From Mycteria americana (taxonomy: Eukaryota > Chordata > Aves > Ciconiiformes > Ciconiidae): a stretch of 64,000 nt of DNA. The DNA lies in contig NC_134366.1 of NCBI RefSeq assembly GCF_035582795.1, positions 150,645,519 to 150,709,518 of the forward strand, given 5' to 3'. Positions 27,069-39,976 of this stretch are shown here, in pieces (position 1 is the first letter of the stretch; the number at the start of each line of letters is the position of its first letter). The notes beneath the pieces are model-generated. The model saw only the letters and a list, made by a program, of their open reading frames with translations. It made no database searches and had not been told where the DNA came from. The position numbers and the translations under genes were made by a program.

Positions 27069-30000
27069 CATTGAGCAATTTAAGCATAAACCAAGAAGAA
27101 TTCTGTGACAGAGATCAGTAGTATTAATAGCAACAGAGGAAACTGCACTTGGAAATAAAATATGAAGATACAAGGGAGTCAAGATAACCTGCTCACCTCA
27201 GAGTCACTCTTTCTACACTGTTGTTACAAGGAAGACAGGTGACAATATACGTCCTTTCCTCACTGTTCAACTTTTTCAGGTCATTGAGCAATGCTAATTG
27301 GACACAAGAGGAGTATAGGCCAGTCAATGACTCGACAGTATCAGCCCTCCTCAGTCATCTTCAGTCCTTACATACTCTGTGATTACAACAAATGAGAGCT
27401 ATTTTTCCTTTTCCTTTCTAAAAGATGAAATATACTTGACACCGTGCTAAACATGAAATGTTACTCACTTAAATTACCACAAGATCAGAATTTGGCTGCT
27501 AGATCTGTGCTGAACATCCCTACCTTGAGAAATACATTGGAGCCTAGTGTTCCTGGTCTGTAAGCTACCAACGCATGTACTATGCATGAAGGGCCAAAAT
27601 ATGTGCGCTTATTTGCCTCTGCAAACCTGGGACATGACAGAGATTGCCAAGAGCAGAAATTGGTCTGTGGATCAAAGAGCTTTCTCATGTTAAAGGCTGA
27701 GAAGAGGATATGCTCCAATGTCTGTGTTCACAAGATATACCTCCAGAGGTAGGGCAATATACTTTAGCTTTTTTTTTTTTTTAACATAATCAAAACACAA
27801 AACAATCTTGAGAAATGTTTATCAAAAGCTAGACAATTTTCAGCCCTTAACTTCATCCAAGGTGGAGGTAATCATTCCATGCCACAGGGAGTGCTGGGCA
27901 GGACACTGGAAGGAATAAATTCAATTTCCAAGCTATCAAGAAAGTTCTGGTAGGAGTTTTGTTTCAACTACCGATAAACACAGCCCTAGAAGAGGTTAAA
28001 TTTGCACCCTGTCACCTCTATGCAGACACATACGCACATTGTGTTAGGATTCCAGAAGATACTTGGCATTCTGGCTGGCTAGCGTTGGCTCCTTCACTCA
28101 ATGCGGAACTGCTTTCAGGTAAAAACTGCAGCAGGAGCAAGGTGCTTGTAGCAGAAGATTAGAGCAGTTTAAGTTTGGCTATATGTTTTAACAGAGAATA
28201 AAGTTTTATTCAAATTATGCAATGAGCTTTATTTTTGCATTGTTTAATCTGTAGAGAATATAATCTTTTGGAGAAAAAACAAACTTAAAAGAAACAGCTG
28301 GTAGAGCATGCAAATTTAAGTATTGCTTTACTTTCACAGAAATAGAGGACCTGTTTTGTTGTTTTTTTAAGTTACATGTGATTGAAACAGATTTTAAATG
28401 GTGAAATTAGTTTGCCACAAGCTGAATTGCAACTTCATATTTTGCATGCTAGAGGCTCAGTCTAGCAAACAAAAAAAAGCTAAGTTTACCTTAGCTCTAG
28501 TTAAAACAGGATTTCTTAAATGTTTGTGTACTTTGCTGAACTAAGACCTAAGAGATATCCACAATACTTGCTTTTCATATCGGAGAATTATGGGGCTTAG
28601 CCTTTTTGTCTTAAAGAATAGAATAAAATAATATAATTCTGCTTAAAAAATAAAAGTTTTAAACATCTCTATGGAAGGCTGATTGTTTACATTGAGAACT
28701 ACTATGTTATAGCTGTAAATAAGAGAGTTTATTTCAGTTATTCTAGAATTCCAGTACCTGAAGAATACATATTTAGATCTGAGGCATTCAAGAAACTGTG
28801 CAACTGGTTTCCAGCTAAAAGCTAAAGAATCGTAGAGCTACAAGTGGATTTTCGTTCCTGACTTTTTGCAGAATGGCACCAACTTACCGATACAAACATT
28901 TTTAATGGAAGTAATGGGCTTGTTAGCTGCATCCAGCATGCATTTTTTTCAGGTGTTTCACTTACATTTTAGTCTCAGACTGTACCTTAATGCGGAAAGG
29001 GGTGTATGTTCACCCCACTTTGTACTAGTGAAGACACCCAAAGGAGTTCTATAAGGGACTTATATCAGCAAATGGACAAGTCATCACACGCCAAAAAAAA
29101 TCAAACCTGCCATCTAGTGTTAGGTTCAAGGTTGTCAAAGAGGCAGCATAGCACAAGTAAGGCAGAGGAGAATAACGCAAGAGGTAAGAAGGGATAACCG
29201 TAGCAATTATACAAGGCTGAACTTAGCTCGTGTTCAACAAATCTGCTGAAGGTGAACTTTAACTACATCTGCTACAAATAAGTGAAATATATTCCGACAA
29301 AGTAATTATATCTGAGCAAAGCTGTAACAGAGAAACACAACTATAAATTAGGAATCTGTTTAAATGTAACTCCATTCAATTACATTATTCTTAATTATTC
29401 TTAACTGACAAAGCAAAGCGACATTTGCTCTATGTTTCCTAGAAAGTCATATTCATGTTAGTACTAGCTCCTTCCTAACAAGTCTGGTCATGTTTTTTCT
29501 TAGGTGGGATTGCTTCTTGAGTCAGAGCTGTAGAGCATAAAATACATTAATAGTATAGCCAAGGAGAGAGAACAAGAGCAGAAGCCAAGACTAATAAAGT
29601 TTATGTGTAGGAAGTTTATATGCAGAAAAGTCAGGTACTTTTCAAAGGTTGTTGCTTGGAAGTTCACTGTTTGAAATACCAAAAGCATTATCTTGCTTCT
29701 AATACAAGTAAGTATCTCCCATTTTGTCAAGGGAAAGCAAGATAATGCTGTAAAAAATGCATACATCTGTACATACGTGCTATGACAACCTCACTATTAA
29801 TCTTTTTTCTATCAAGATACAATTGACAAGCTGAGCAAAAAGCAGGAGAAATGGCCACTTCACACTACATCTAGAAGGGGTAAATAGGGTTGATTGTTCT
29901 CACAACTTTCCAATTGCCCTTCTGGTGTATGCTTAAAGTGATACCAGGAATGCATGGAAAATACAAAATATAGTTACTGCAATAGTGCAACTGAAGTAAC

Positions 30001-31325
30001 GAGAGCTGGAAAGCATGGCTGACAGGGAGGAAGGTAAGAAACCACAAGCAGGACACTTACAGTTTATCCAAGGATGGAAGATGATTCACACAATGTGCCT
30101 GTGGTACTGAATGCAGGGGGATTTTCAGACAAGGCAGTATCTGCATGTGCCATGCAAATGTAGACAGCAACACAGTGCTGCCAGATTGGATTTTTCTTGC
30201 ACTCTTACCCTATGAAAATCATTAACCAATTAAAAGTATGTGAGATGATCATCAGTAGGCATTATACACAGAAGACAAATGATACACATGCAGGAGAACT
30301 GAAGTTTGGATTTCAGTTGTTGGACAGCTGAACCCACAGTATTGTGACTTGACCTGTGGCAAACCAGCATTATGTCCTCTCCTTCTGATACTGCTGGTTT
30401 GTGACCAAACTCACTCAATTTGGTTAGCCACACGAGATGGGAGTAGAAACAGATTCTGAAGTGCTCAGTCTCAGCACTCTGGCATAAAAACAGCAGCCTC
30501 TGGAAGGAGCAGGATTCCCTCTCACAGTACATTCGATAAAGCAGGAACGTGTTTCTGCCACTGAAATGGTACATTCTCCAAGCTATATAGCTTGGTATAT
30601 AATGTATATGGCTATTTTTACAGTAGCATCCCATATGTAATTGGATGGCCATCTTCACAGAAGAGAGCAAAACAAAGACGTTGAGGTGGACAGACTACAA
30701 CAGAAAAAAATTTCTGCTCATTTCCCCCTGAATAAACCAATACTGTGCTTAGTCATATACCTGTGGGGAAGACAGGGAATCAACTCTACCATGAGGTAGC
30801 TGACTTTCAAACTAGTTCCTTAAAAACACAGTATCCATTTCTACTTGGTTAGAAGATAACTGCAGAGGGATGGGGTAACTTACTAGCATCAGCAGCCTGA
30901 CTTCTCAATATTGCTTAATCACCCCATCAAGCAGATGCTTCTGTCCTCAATGGCAGAGAGAAAAATGCCAAGAACTGAAATGCCATGGCAGCTGAAAGCT
31001 TCCTGTCTTGGAGGATTATTTTCATCCTTAGCTATTAGGAGATAGATAATAAAACTATTCTTTTGGTTTGAATTATTTCTTACTGAATAAGAAAGATAGG
31101 GACTTTTTTGTAATGCAGTATCAAAGCATAACGAGGAAAAGAAAAGTTTGTTCCCAGAATACACAAGCACAGTTTTACAGGTGCAATTATTATTTATTCT
31201 CATTAAACAGGAAATTTTTTTTGTGTTTTGTTTTGTTGTTTTTGTTTGTTTTTTTTTAAATCAAAAGATAGTAAAAGTTGAATTGCTATGAAAAAGGTTA
31301 CAGGGAGAGATTATAAAGTTATCAC

Positions 31326-31331
31326 TTTATT
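31326..31331 (-). terminator. RIDA: Candidate RIDA polyadenylation signal
   Basis: The minus strand reads AATAAA about 610 nt past the RIDA stop codon. A second AATAAA on the minus strand lies at 31193-31198. I see no canonical hexamer nearer to the stop. Which one is used cannot be told from sequence alone. Confidence 0.4.
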
Positions 31332-31942
31332 TCAGAAAAGCATAATTTTCTTCTTTCTGAAATTAATATTAACTTTCCTAAGCAATTGCTTCCATATGAA
31401 AAAAAAATGTGAGTCCCAACAGTAATCTATTCTGTAAAGAGTTTAAGACAGTTGAGAAACAAATACAGCAGAATTCCCCAAACCACAAAAGTGAAAACAT
31501 ACACTAAGCAATTCAAGTGTTCTACTGTTTTCCCATGTCATTTTTTCTTATTTTAAATTGTTACTAAAAACCTACTATTACAAATCATTACAGTTTTCCA
31601 TGTCCAGATCACCCATAGTATAACTGTCATACGTTCACCCAAATGTGTAGTTAACATCTGAGTATCCAGTCACCATCACAAAGTAAGGGCCCTGTCCTAC
31701 AATCAAGCTTGGCTGATTTTAGCAGGACTCCTGGAGGTTTCAGGGTTTGCCTGCATAGAACGCACTGTAAGCTTGTATTTTAGAGAATCCAAGGCCACAA
31801 CCCAGAAGAAAGCACCTTTCCTCAGCAAGTTTAGTGATTTTAACTGTATGTAACTGCTGATCGTCAATTATAGGAATAGGATGTAAGGGAGAAGTATTAA
31901 ATGTAAAACTGCTGTCGTAGGATATTCAATCTCTATTTATAG

Positions 31943-34900
31943 TCAGGCTGAAGCATCTTGGAGGGGTCCCTGAATGGCAATAGCTTCAATCTCAACTCGG
32001 GCACCCTGGGAGAAAACAATGAAGAAATGTATTAGGAATTTGATATATCTATTTTATGAAGCAAGTGGATGTATAACACGACCTTGTAAGAACAGAGTGA
32101 CATTTGAGGGAATTATACTTCTGACAGTTGGATTACTAATTTAGCACTGTTAAGTAATACTGAAAATTCACTTTAGTCTTACTTAAGTATCATAACACCT
32201 TATTTCTAATATTGTAGCCATCTTCCACCATAAAGAAATGTGTCTCATATTCAGATCTCTTATCATGTGTGGGAATAAGACTGGTATACGTGAAAAAAAC
32301 CCTAAATACTTAAGAGTCTTCATTTAAATAGTTGCAACTGAAGCTATTCCAGAATAAGAAAAGCTGTCAGAATGCTTCAGAAGTAAGGAATTTCAGAAAA
32401 TTAATTTTTTGTAGGCAGAAAAGTGACACTTACTTTTGGCAAAGCGACAACCTGATAGGCTGCTCTGGCTGGGAAGTTTGTCTTGAAGACTGTAATTTAA
32501 ACAGAAACATCCACCAATCACTTAACTTTGCTTGATAAAACACAGTTCAAAGTAATCTGTATAAAATGCAGTCATTGAAACAGTTTCAGGTTCAAGGCTA
32601 CAAGACAAATAGTTTTCTGTACCAGCTATCATTTCCCCCTTGTTGGTTTTTTTTGGTCACTGACTGGTCTAACATCTCAGCAAGCTACCATTCATCATCA
32701 AGAAGGCAGCTACAGTCGTGACCTATCAGCCAGTGATAACTTGCACTCTTGCTGACACTGCATGGCCTTAACACCAACTTGGCTGAAAAAGAAAGATTAA
32801 ATCAGAATGGTGACCATTCAATTGCAAAGACCAGAGAGTGGGAGAGGGCTCTTTCACAGACAGAGCAAGAGGGAGAAACAGGCCCCTGCCAAAAGAGTCA
32901 TGAGCAAAGATCCCAGATTTGCCTAAAGTCAACAGGGGCCAACCTTACTCATATCAAAGGAAGGCAGAGTTAAAATAGGCCCTTGACCTATTCCTCTATT
33001 CACAATTAGGCCTGGCACTCAAGGATATTAAAAGAACTTTCATAATTAAATGAAAGTTTTACTAGTGAGAGTTAACGCTAAGCTCAGAAATGTCAATTTC
33101 AGGGTCCTGCACTGACAAGGCAGGATCATAACTCACAATCAAAGAACAGCAACAACTGCTTTCTTGAACTACAGGTAGGAGACAACAAGTAACTAAGTAT
33201 CCAGCTCATCTTTTTTTTTTACCCTGCTTATATGCACACACAATTCCATTTTGACATACAGAAGACTGTGTTGATAGCTCATAAATAAAAGACTTCATTC
33301 AAGACCATATGTTGCTATCTAATTAAAACCCAAAGCTATCTAAATAAGGAACTTATGTGCATACCCTCCCAAACTCTTCTGTACAATATGGCTCCTTGGA
33401 ATCACCTATTTCAGTCTACATTCAGTTTTGTTAACCAAGCATTATTCTCTTTTTTTTTTTCCCCGAAGTGGAGCAGTGTGGCTCATCCTTGTATAAAAAA
33501 TGAGCTCTGTCCCATAACAATAACCTACAAATCATTCAAAGATACAAACAGGCTTTAAAGAAATGGAGATACAAAATCTGAAATTAAGCATTTGAAGGTA
33601 TATATATACTTAAGTATACCAGTATACCACAGTAGCATTATATTAGGGACAACACAGCATCTGTCAAGGTAGAGAGGCATGGAAGATCAACCTGTAGAGA
33701 TAGCAGGAGTTGATCTTCACATGACAGTGCGTTAGTGGGATGGTAGGACACAAATCCACAAGAAATTGGGCTGTGCTTGATCTAGTGCTTGCAAATTAAT
33801 TTTTTTTTTGTTTTAATGTTATCTTTCTACGGGAATGTCAAAGCATCTCGAACTATATTATCTGAGTCATTAAAACCTTTGCTTACTGTGAATATAATTT
33901 GTTCCACAAGCCATACTGGTAAAACAGAAACAAAAGAGCTACTTACATTGTTTGTAAATATCATTAATATCATTGAAGTCCTTCATGTCTGCCATCAAAA
34001 CTGTAGTCTTCACAACTAGAAATTACATAACTGCAGTTATTTTGGACCTCTGATTTTTATACAAAAGTTGAAAATCTTTAGTGCATTTCTTGCTTTTATT
34101 TCATAAATTTCTCTCAAATATTCTAAACATTTTGAAAAGTTTCACAAACAGATATTGACCATTAGAGCTACCACCTAGAGAACCATCTAAAAAATCTGAA
34201 TACCTAATACATAATAAAACTTTAAGGAATTAGACATTCCTGGCCAGCTCTGAAAATCTCTGTTTTAAATTTTGTTCTAAGCCCAATTCTTCCAAGACGC
34301 ATAGAACTGGTAAGCAGGTCGAATAAAAAAAGCTGTTGTAAGCCAACTGTTGGCAAAAGTTACATCATATATAATATCTGCTGCCAAAAAAAAGTCCATA
34401 AAAGGCCTGAAGATATAGTCTATGCTAGAATTTTTTACCCATGATTGCCCAAGCCAACGTTAATCCTGGTTTGGCTCCACTATTAGAGTTCTCAAAAAAA
34501 GGCACTGAAAGTGCCTACAATATTAACACCATAGATACAGGGCTGCTTTTACCTGGAGGAAAGTCTAGGATGCTTAAAATGCCTGTAGTCAGTTGCAGCT
34601 CTGTCTATACCTGAGTTTCATCACTTAGAATTAAAATATTAGTACTGTGGACGGGAACTTATGGTGAAAAGTAGTGTCCCATTGATACCATCACAAACAC
34701 TTGCACATTGATTTATTTATTTTGTTTTTTAACCCAGACTCATGATTCCTTTTGTCTCCTTCAGCTATTAATAACAACTGCATGTTTAGTGAATAGCTTT
34801 TGTTTTTCTTTAAAAGGTCACTTTTTTTTTTTAATCCAGGTAGGTAAAAACAACCACTTGTTTGCCACCATCACAACACTTACCGTTGCCATAGTCACAG

Positions 34901-37900
34901 CCTGCAGCTTTCAGGATTTCTCCCATGTTTTTTAGAGCCTAATGAAAAATGAGACAAAATTCTTTAAGTATCAGCTGGGTTGTATTTAGGTAAGTATGTA
35001 AATATGAGTTGTAATCTGACTACATCCATGTTAGTTCACCTAGTAAACTTCACCCAGCAAATCTTCAACTGTCATCAGCAAGTAAGCAAAATCAGAAATA
35101 GATTAAAAAGTAAATTAATAAAAGGGAGCTTCTAATAAACCACAAATATTAAACCATCCATTCCTTAGATGTAAATGCATGATGCAGCACCATCTCATCC
35201 TACCTAATACCTCACACAATCTCTTTGCTGCTGGGGAAACAAATCTTTCCCCACCTCAAAGCCAAGGTTTTACTAGGGTCTGAACCTTTGTTACACATTG
35301 ATTCTTTCCTACATGAAATACAGATTCCTCCTCTGACCTCCACATTGTTTGGGTGGAAAATGACAGGGATAGGATGGAATTACTTCCTCCTGCTTTTCCT
35401 TCATCTTGGAGGATGTGAAATGCGCTCTCTAGGGCTCTTCAATTTCTCACAAGTCCATGTTTAACTAAGCACATGCCAACTCCATTACAAGTTTATTGCT
35501 AGAAGACATCTTACCTGCTTCGCTTCTTCCTTTGCCCCTCCAGAGACAAGCTGCCCTGTGGAAGGTTCTATACCTATCTGTCCTGCAATGTACATCGTCC
35601 GGTCTACCAGCACGGCTTGGCTGAAAGCATAAGTGACATTTTAAGTTTAATGTTTCCCCATCAAAACATTTAATTATCTGAAAGCACACTTCACATTTTC
35701 TTCAGTAGTTTACAGTATCTCAAAAAGATAGAGGACTTAGGTTATGCACGCACAAGTCTGTACACACAGTACAATCTGCTTATGCTTTGGAAGACCTGGG
35801 ATTAGATCACCTACGGAAATACAAAGCTACATTAGCATAGCTCTGTTTTTGAGGTAATAAACCCTGTTTCTTGGAAAGGCAAAAGGCATGAGTGCAGCAA
35901 CACAACACTAAACACAGCAACACACCTTCTACACTGCAGATAGCACAGACGGGAGGCAGAGTAAATAAACATTTTTTTGCACCTGCCGAGATAAATATTC
36001 CATCCCAGTTTGATAGGTAGACAATACCTTTCATGTACATCTCGGCTGCAGAGCAATGAAGTTTAAAAAAAAGTAAAAAAAAAAATCAAAAAAGAGCTGA
36101 TTAGTAAATTTACCATTTTCTTCTCAAATGGGCACCATGATAAATGCGTTACAGGTGTGAGGTAAAGCCCTGCACACTAGTTCTCTGGCATTACTCCTCC
36201 AGAGTCATGAATTTGGCCCATCAGCACACCACCTTGATCACTCTATTCCCAGAACAATCACTCTCCTCTCACAGAATAACCTGGATGACCTGTTGGCTGG
36301 GTTAGTTCAGAAGAATGCAGAATTCAAGCTATTTGCAAAACACTTTTATATAAATGTCAGGTGTATTTTTGCTGAAGTAGAGTTGGCAATTATTATTCTC
36401 TCTAATTACCACAAAGAGATTAAAAGATTAAAACAAAGATTTAAACTACCTAGCAAACATTATGCAACAGATATAATTTACTTCTCTTCAGCTGGTAATT
36501 AAAAATATTTTGCAAAGAAATTAGAGAAATATTCTTTTGAAAGTGTTTGTGGTGTGTCAACACTGTTTTTCTTATCTCTTCCCATTCCACAAGAAAATGC
36601 ATTATTTTGACAGTTCAACAAGCCTCTCAAGTTACACAAACTAGAGTTAGGCACCTCCCTGAGGTATCTAAATTGGGAGGTTAGCTTCCCTTTAATGTCA
36701 ATGGAGAAAGAAAGGGACTCTTTCAGAGAACATTTTTATTACATCTCTTATCTTAATTGAGATTGACTCAATTGGATTGGCTCAATCCATTGACTTCACA
36801 GGGGACCAACCTAATTTAGGGACTCAGGAAAATGATTACGGTTAGGCAATCCAAACAGCGCCATCACTCCCATCTTTCCTTTTACTCCTGTCCTACATTC
36901 TCCTGTAATTTCGTAAGGGGTAAAAATAGCCAGTAACTTATCTGATATAGTAAAATATCTTATGTGGTGATTATTTTCTCTATCATCAAGTAACAAAACT
37001 GGAGTAAATCACAAAACTACACCATTTAAAGAAGAGAAACTAGTGAATGAAGTAGTTTTCTAGCTAATGCAGTCTTGTTGATCGAAAATGGGTGTATGAA
37101 CCAAACGTACATGCTGCTTTATTTTCTTTCCTACCATGTCCTACTTCGTTTGAGGCCCAGGCCCTCAGACCACAAACTCCTGTTTCTGTTTGAAGCACAG
37201 AGAACCATGCAACAAGAAGGTATGAGCTCTCTAAAAAAGAGAGACTAGGTATGAGCTCTCTAAAAAAGAGAGACTGTCTTGTACTGCTTATTATAAAGCA
37301 AATGACACAATGAAACATTTATCCCAACAAAGGCCTTCGGACAGTCCTAAATCACGAATAATTGGGGAAAAAACAAGCTGAAGCCTTCTGATACCACTGC
37401 CAGATCAACATCTCCAGCAGTCTTATTGGGTCCCCTTCTCTGCTCCTCTTGGTATGCTTACCAGTGGAATTCTCCATTCATTGAGACTATTAACAATTTA
37501 CCAACTAAAGGGTATACTTCTAGTGCAGTCAAATGCATGAGTGAAGCTCAGAGAAACTTCAACTACACAAACCCCAATCACACTTTAACTGCAGATGTAT
37601 CCTATAACTAGGGTCAATCGTAGCTACTCTTTAATCCCTGATTCAGCAGAGATCTGAGTGTGTGCCTAAAGTCATTCAGGTTTCAGTATACGTAAATGCG
37701 TAACTGGACGGACATTATGACCTTAGAAGAACATCATCCATCAGAGAGATGGTGTTAGGAAGCATGCTGTTTAAAGACAAGGAGTACAAAGTTAATCAGA
37801 TCTTCTTTACACAAATGATTGCTCATTAATACAAGAAGAGTATCTCTGCTGTGTCTTTTAAAAAGTTTAATATCATTAATGAGATGTATATATGTACACA

Positions 37901-39552
37901 CATACACACTCACATGTATGAGTCTTTTATATATCTATCTACCTACCTATCTCAAGGTACTGGAAATTGGATGCAGTAAAGGAAATACAAAAATACATTA
38001 AAAATAGGTCACCAAAAAGCATACTGAAGGCTGTAGCAGAACCAAGAATGCAGCCCACACATCCCAATTCTTCATTCCGTATTAAGCCCTTGTTCCTCTG
38101 TTACCATGCTCAGACTCCACAGCAGAGATGTAGCAGTTATTTCTTGTGCAACTTTTGCTCAGTGGACTTTGACAAGTTTACTGAAACCTGATAAACCAAG
38201 TTAGCGATAAACTTATTGATGTTAGACCCGTCATACAATTAACAGGCTGCACAACAAGCAATATTTCATCAAGAACTACCAATAAGCACAAAACGTTGGA
38301 GTGCAGTTAATCCACAACAGAAGTGGAGAGCTATGTTAAAGGCTAGGCCAGCTGGGGTGTGTGTGTGTGTGAAGCTCAAGAACTGTTGCCTTCCCATGTC
38401 TTAGATATTCTCCTAACCACAAGTGATGCCAGGCCCCTGGCTGCAATCCAGTTTATTGTTTACAGAAGTTAACCTTCATGTCACATCTGTCTGCTTCTAC
38501 ACTTTGTATTTCTCCATCTTTATAATTGCTACAAAGAACAGACAGTTTGAAGCTCAGGAAGCTCAGTTTCAAAGTAATGGAGACAAAAATGCACCTGGAA
38601 GGGACTAAGATGCTACAAGTGGAAAAGTTTAAACCAAAGGAGTCTGTGTTTATATTGGGAAAACAAAGCCTGAAAGCAGAAATAAAAATTATTAGAAAAT
38701 GCCCTGGTAAAAATCCCACAGTACCTTAGATATAAGAGTCTACTATAGTTATTGAAAGTTTTTTCACATCCAAATAGCAAGGAGAAACCTTTCTCCAATT
38801 AAAATTAGGATTTTTTTATTATTATTATTACATTCAGAACTGTTGCAACTAACAACTTACTTGTGAAAACATTGAACAACATCTTACATGTTTTCACAGC
38901 AGTCAGTTTTTAGACGGAAAAGCATTTAAACTTCCTGGCAGTCCCATTTAAAAGCAGATCTGCAGTTCCCAGGCAGTGAACTCTCCAACTGCCAAAGCCC
39001 ATCCTGGATCGGGCTCAGCCTTCACTGTCCATCGCCTCCAGAGTCAGCATTCACTGCTAACTTGACTATGCAACATGCTTTTTTCTAGGCAAGCGTTTTT
39101 TTCCTTGAGAGGAATAATGCTTGTTCTTGCATTGTTTTTTCATTCACTGCTTATCACTACTTTCAGAATTATTTCCCCATAATAATTCTACTGGTTTCAC
39201 ATAATTTCAGAGTGACTTTTTGAGTCAGGACACCCCCTCTCCCAGTCAGGCTGAAGTCTGCCGCTAGCACTGCAGATCCACTCGTGTCCAGGTGTCCCTG
39301 GCGGCGAGGGGTTACCGGGGAGGAGACCGGTCCTTGCTCGGGAGGGGAGGCACCCTCACGACAGCCCCCAGGGCTGCCTGACAGACACCCTCCCCCCCCC
39401 CTCCAGGGACCTGCTCGAAACCCTGGCAAAACCTGCTCCCGCTCACTCCTGCTTCTTCCAAGAAATCTCCCTCTCGCTAAGACATACCTGTAGGGACCCA
39501 GTGCAGCAGGGGCCTTAGCAGTACTGATTATTTTCTTCACGAGCGAGGCCAT
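31943..39552 (-). CDS. RIDA: 2-iminobutanoate/2-iminopropanoate deaminase (RidA, HRSP12/UK114)
   Basis: Hydrolyses reactive enamine/imine intermediates released by PLP enzymes, for example threonine dehydratase, to 2-oxo acids and ammonia. It is a homotrimer, cytosolic and mitochondrial in vertebrates. Six minus-strand exons: 39488-39552, 35515-35620, 34884-34938, 33947-34015, 32434-32489, 31943-32005; 414 nt, 137 residues, the same length as human RIDA. Start MASLVKKIISTAKAPAALGP, then YSQAV. The substrate-binding Arg107 lies in FPARAAYQV, and the C-terminal family motif VEIEAIAIQGPL is present. All junctions are GT-AG with matching phase. Intron 1 (35621-39487) is the longest and contains a 29-bp tandem duplication; the other introns show only non-coding AT-rich sequence. 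The gene is head to head with POP1. It appears fully intact. Confidence 0.96.
37218..37275. repeat. Perfect tandem duplication of a 29-bp hairpin unit
   Basis: Two identical 29-bp copies (37218-37246 and 37247-37275) in RIDA intron 1. Each unit contains CTCTCT then six A then GAGAG, which can fold into a short stem-loop. Perfect identity suggests a recent slippage event. Confidence 0.9.
37884..37952. repeat. Mixed (TA/CA) and (CTAT/CTAC) microsatellite
   Basis: Interrupted TATA, CACA and CTAT/CTAC units in RIDA intron 1; low complexity, non-coding. A separate short GT run lies near 38358. Confidence 0.6.
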
Positions 39553-39976
39553 AGCTGCCGACAGATCCCTTCTGCCCTCTCCTCACCACCCCGCCAACTG
39601 CTGCCTCCCCCCGCCCACCCCCTCCCTAACGCCACGGCGCGCACGCTGCCGTTACCCCCCCCCGCGGGGGGGGATTCTGGGAAATGTAGTCCTTCGGGAA
39701 GGGGGTGTGGGTGGTGTTCCGCGCGCATGCGCGGTGCTCCTGTTCGGGCGGCCGCGTGTAGCAAGCGGAGGCTGCGCTGCGGATGCGTACCGGGCCCGTG
39801 TCCGCTCCACCCGCCGCTGTACCGCCCGCCGCTGTATCGCCCGCCAACCCCTCCTGGCCTTTGCCCTTCCCTCCGCTACGGAAAGGCCGAGCAGCCCCCG
39901 CCGGACGCCTAAGGCCTGCCTGAGGGGCGGGTTGGTGTGACCCTCCTCTCCGCACGCTCCCCGGGCCCTGCCGGAG
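39553..39976. promoter_or_regulatory. RIDA/POP1 bidirectional CpG-island promoter
   Basis: Only 424 bp separate the RIDA start codon (39552, minus) from the POP1 start codon (39977, plus). The stretch is GC-rich and CpG-rich with no TATA box. It contains GATTCTGGGAAATGTAGT (39673-39690), which on the minus strand reads ACTACATTTCCCAGAATC, the ZNF143/THAP11-type motif. It also contains GCGCATGCGC (39723-39732), a perfect NRF1 palindrome. Both are common in housekeeping bidirectional promoters. A short duplicated CCGCCGCTGTACCGCC-like unit lies at about 39811-39845. Start sites on each side are inferred. Confidence 0.85.

Larger units (their letters stand above)
25091..31942. other. ERICH5 3' UTR and intergenic region to RIDA
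   Basis: Begins with the ERICH5 3' UTR, whose end is not fixed: plus-strand AATAAA hexamers occur at 27154-27159, 27914-27919 and 28197-28202. The right end includes the RIDA 3' UTR on the minus strand. Apart from a hAT-like element at 26705-27068 the stretch is AT-rich and non-coding. The longest frame (30230-30670, minus) encodes no recognisable protein. The T-run near 27770 and the A/T-rich stretch near 31200-31260 are low-complexity. Confidence 0.45.

Noticed and set aside
30230-30670. 146-residue minus-strand open frame downstream of RIDA
   Set aside because: Cys/His content is scattered with no domain pattern; a single-exon frame in AT-rich intergenic DNA without recognisable homology.
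36620-36860. Possible old dispersed repeat with TTAGGCACCT-like phrases in RIDA intron 1
   Set aside because: It resembles phrases seen in ancient sauropsid repeats, but I could not define ends or family.
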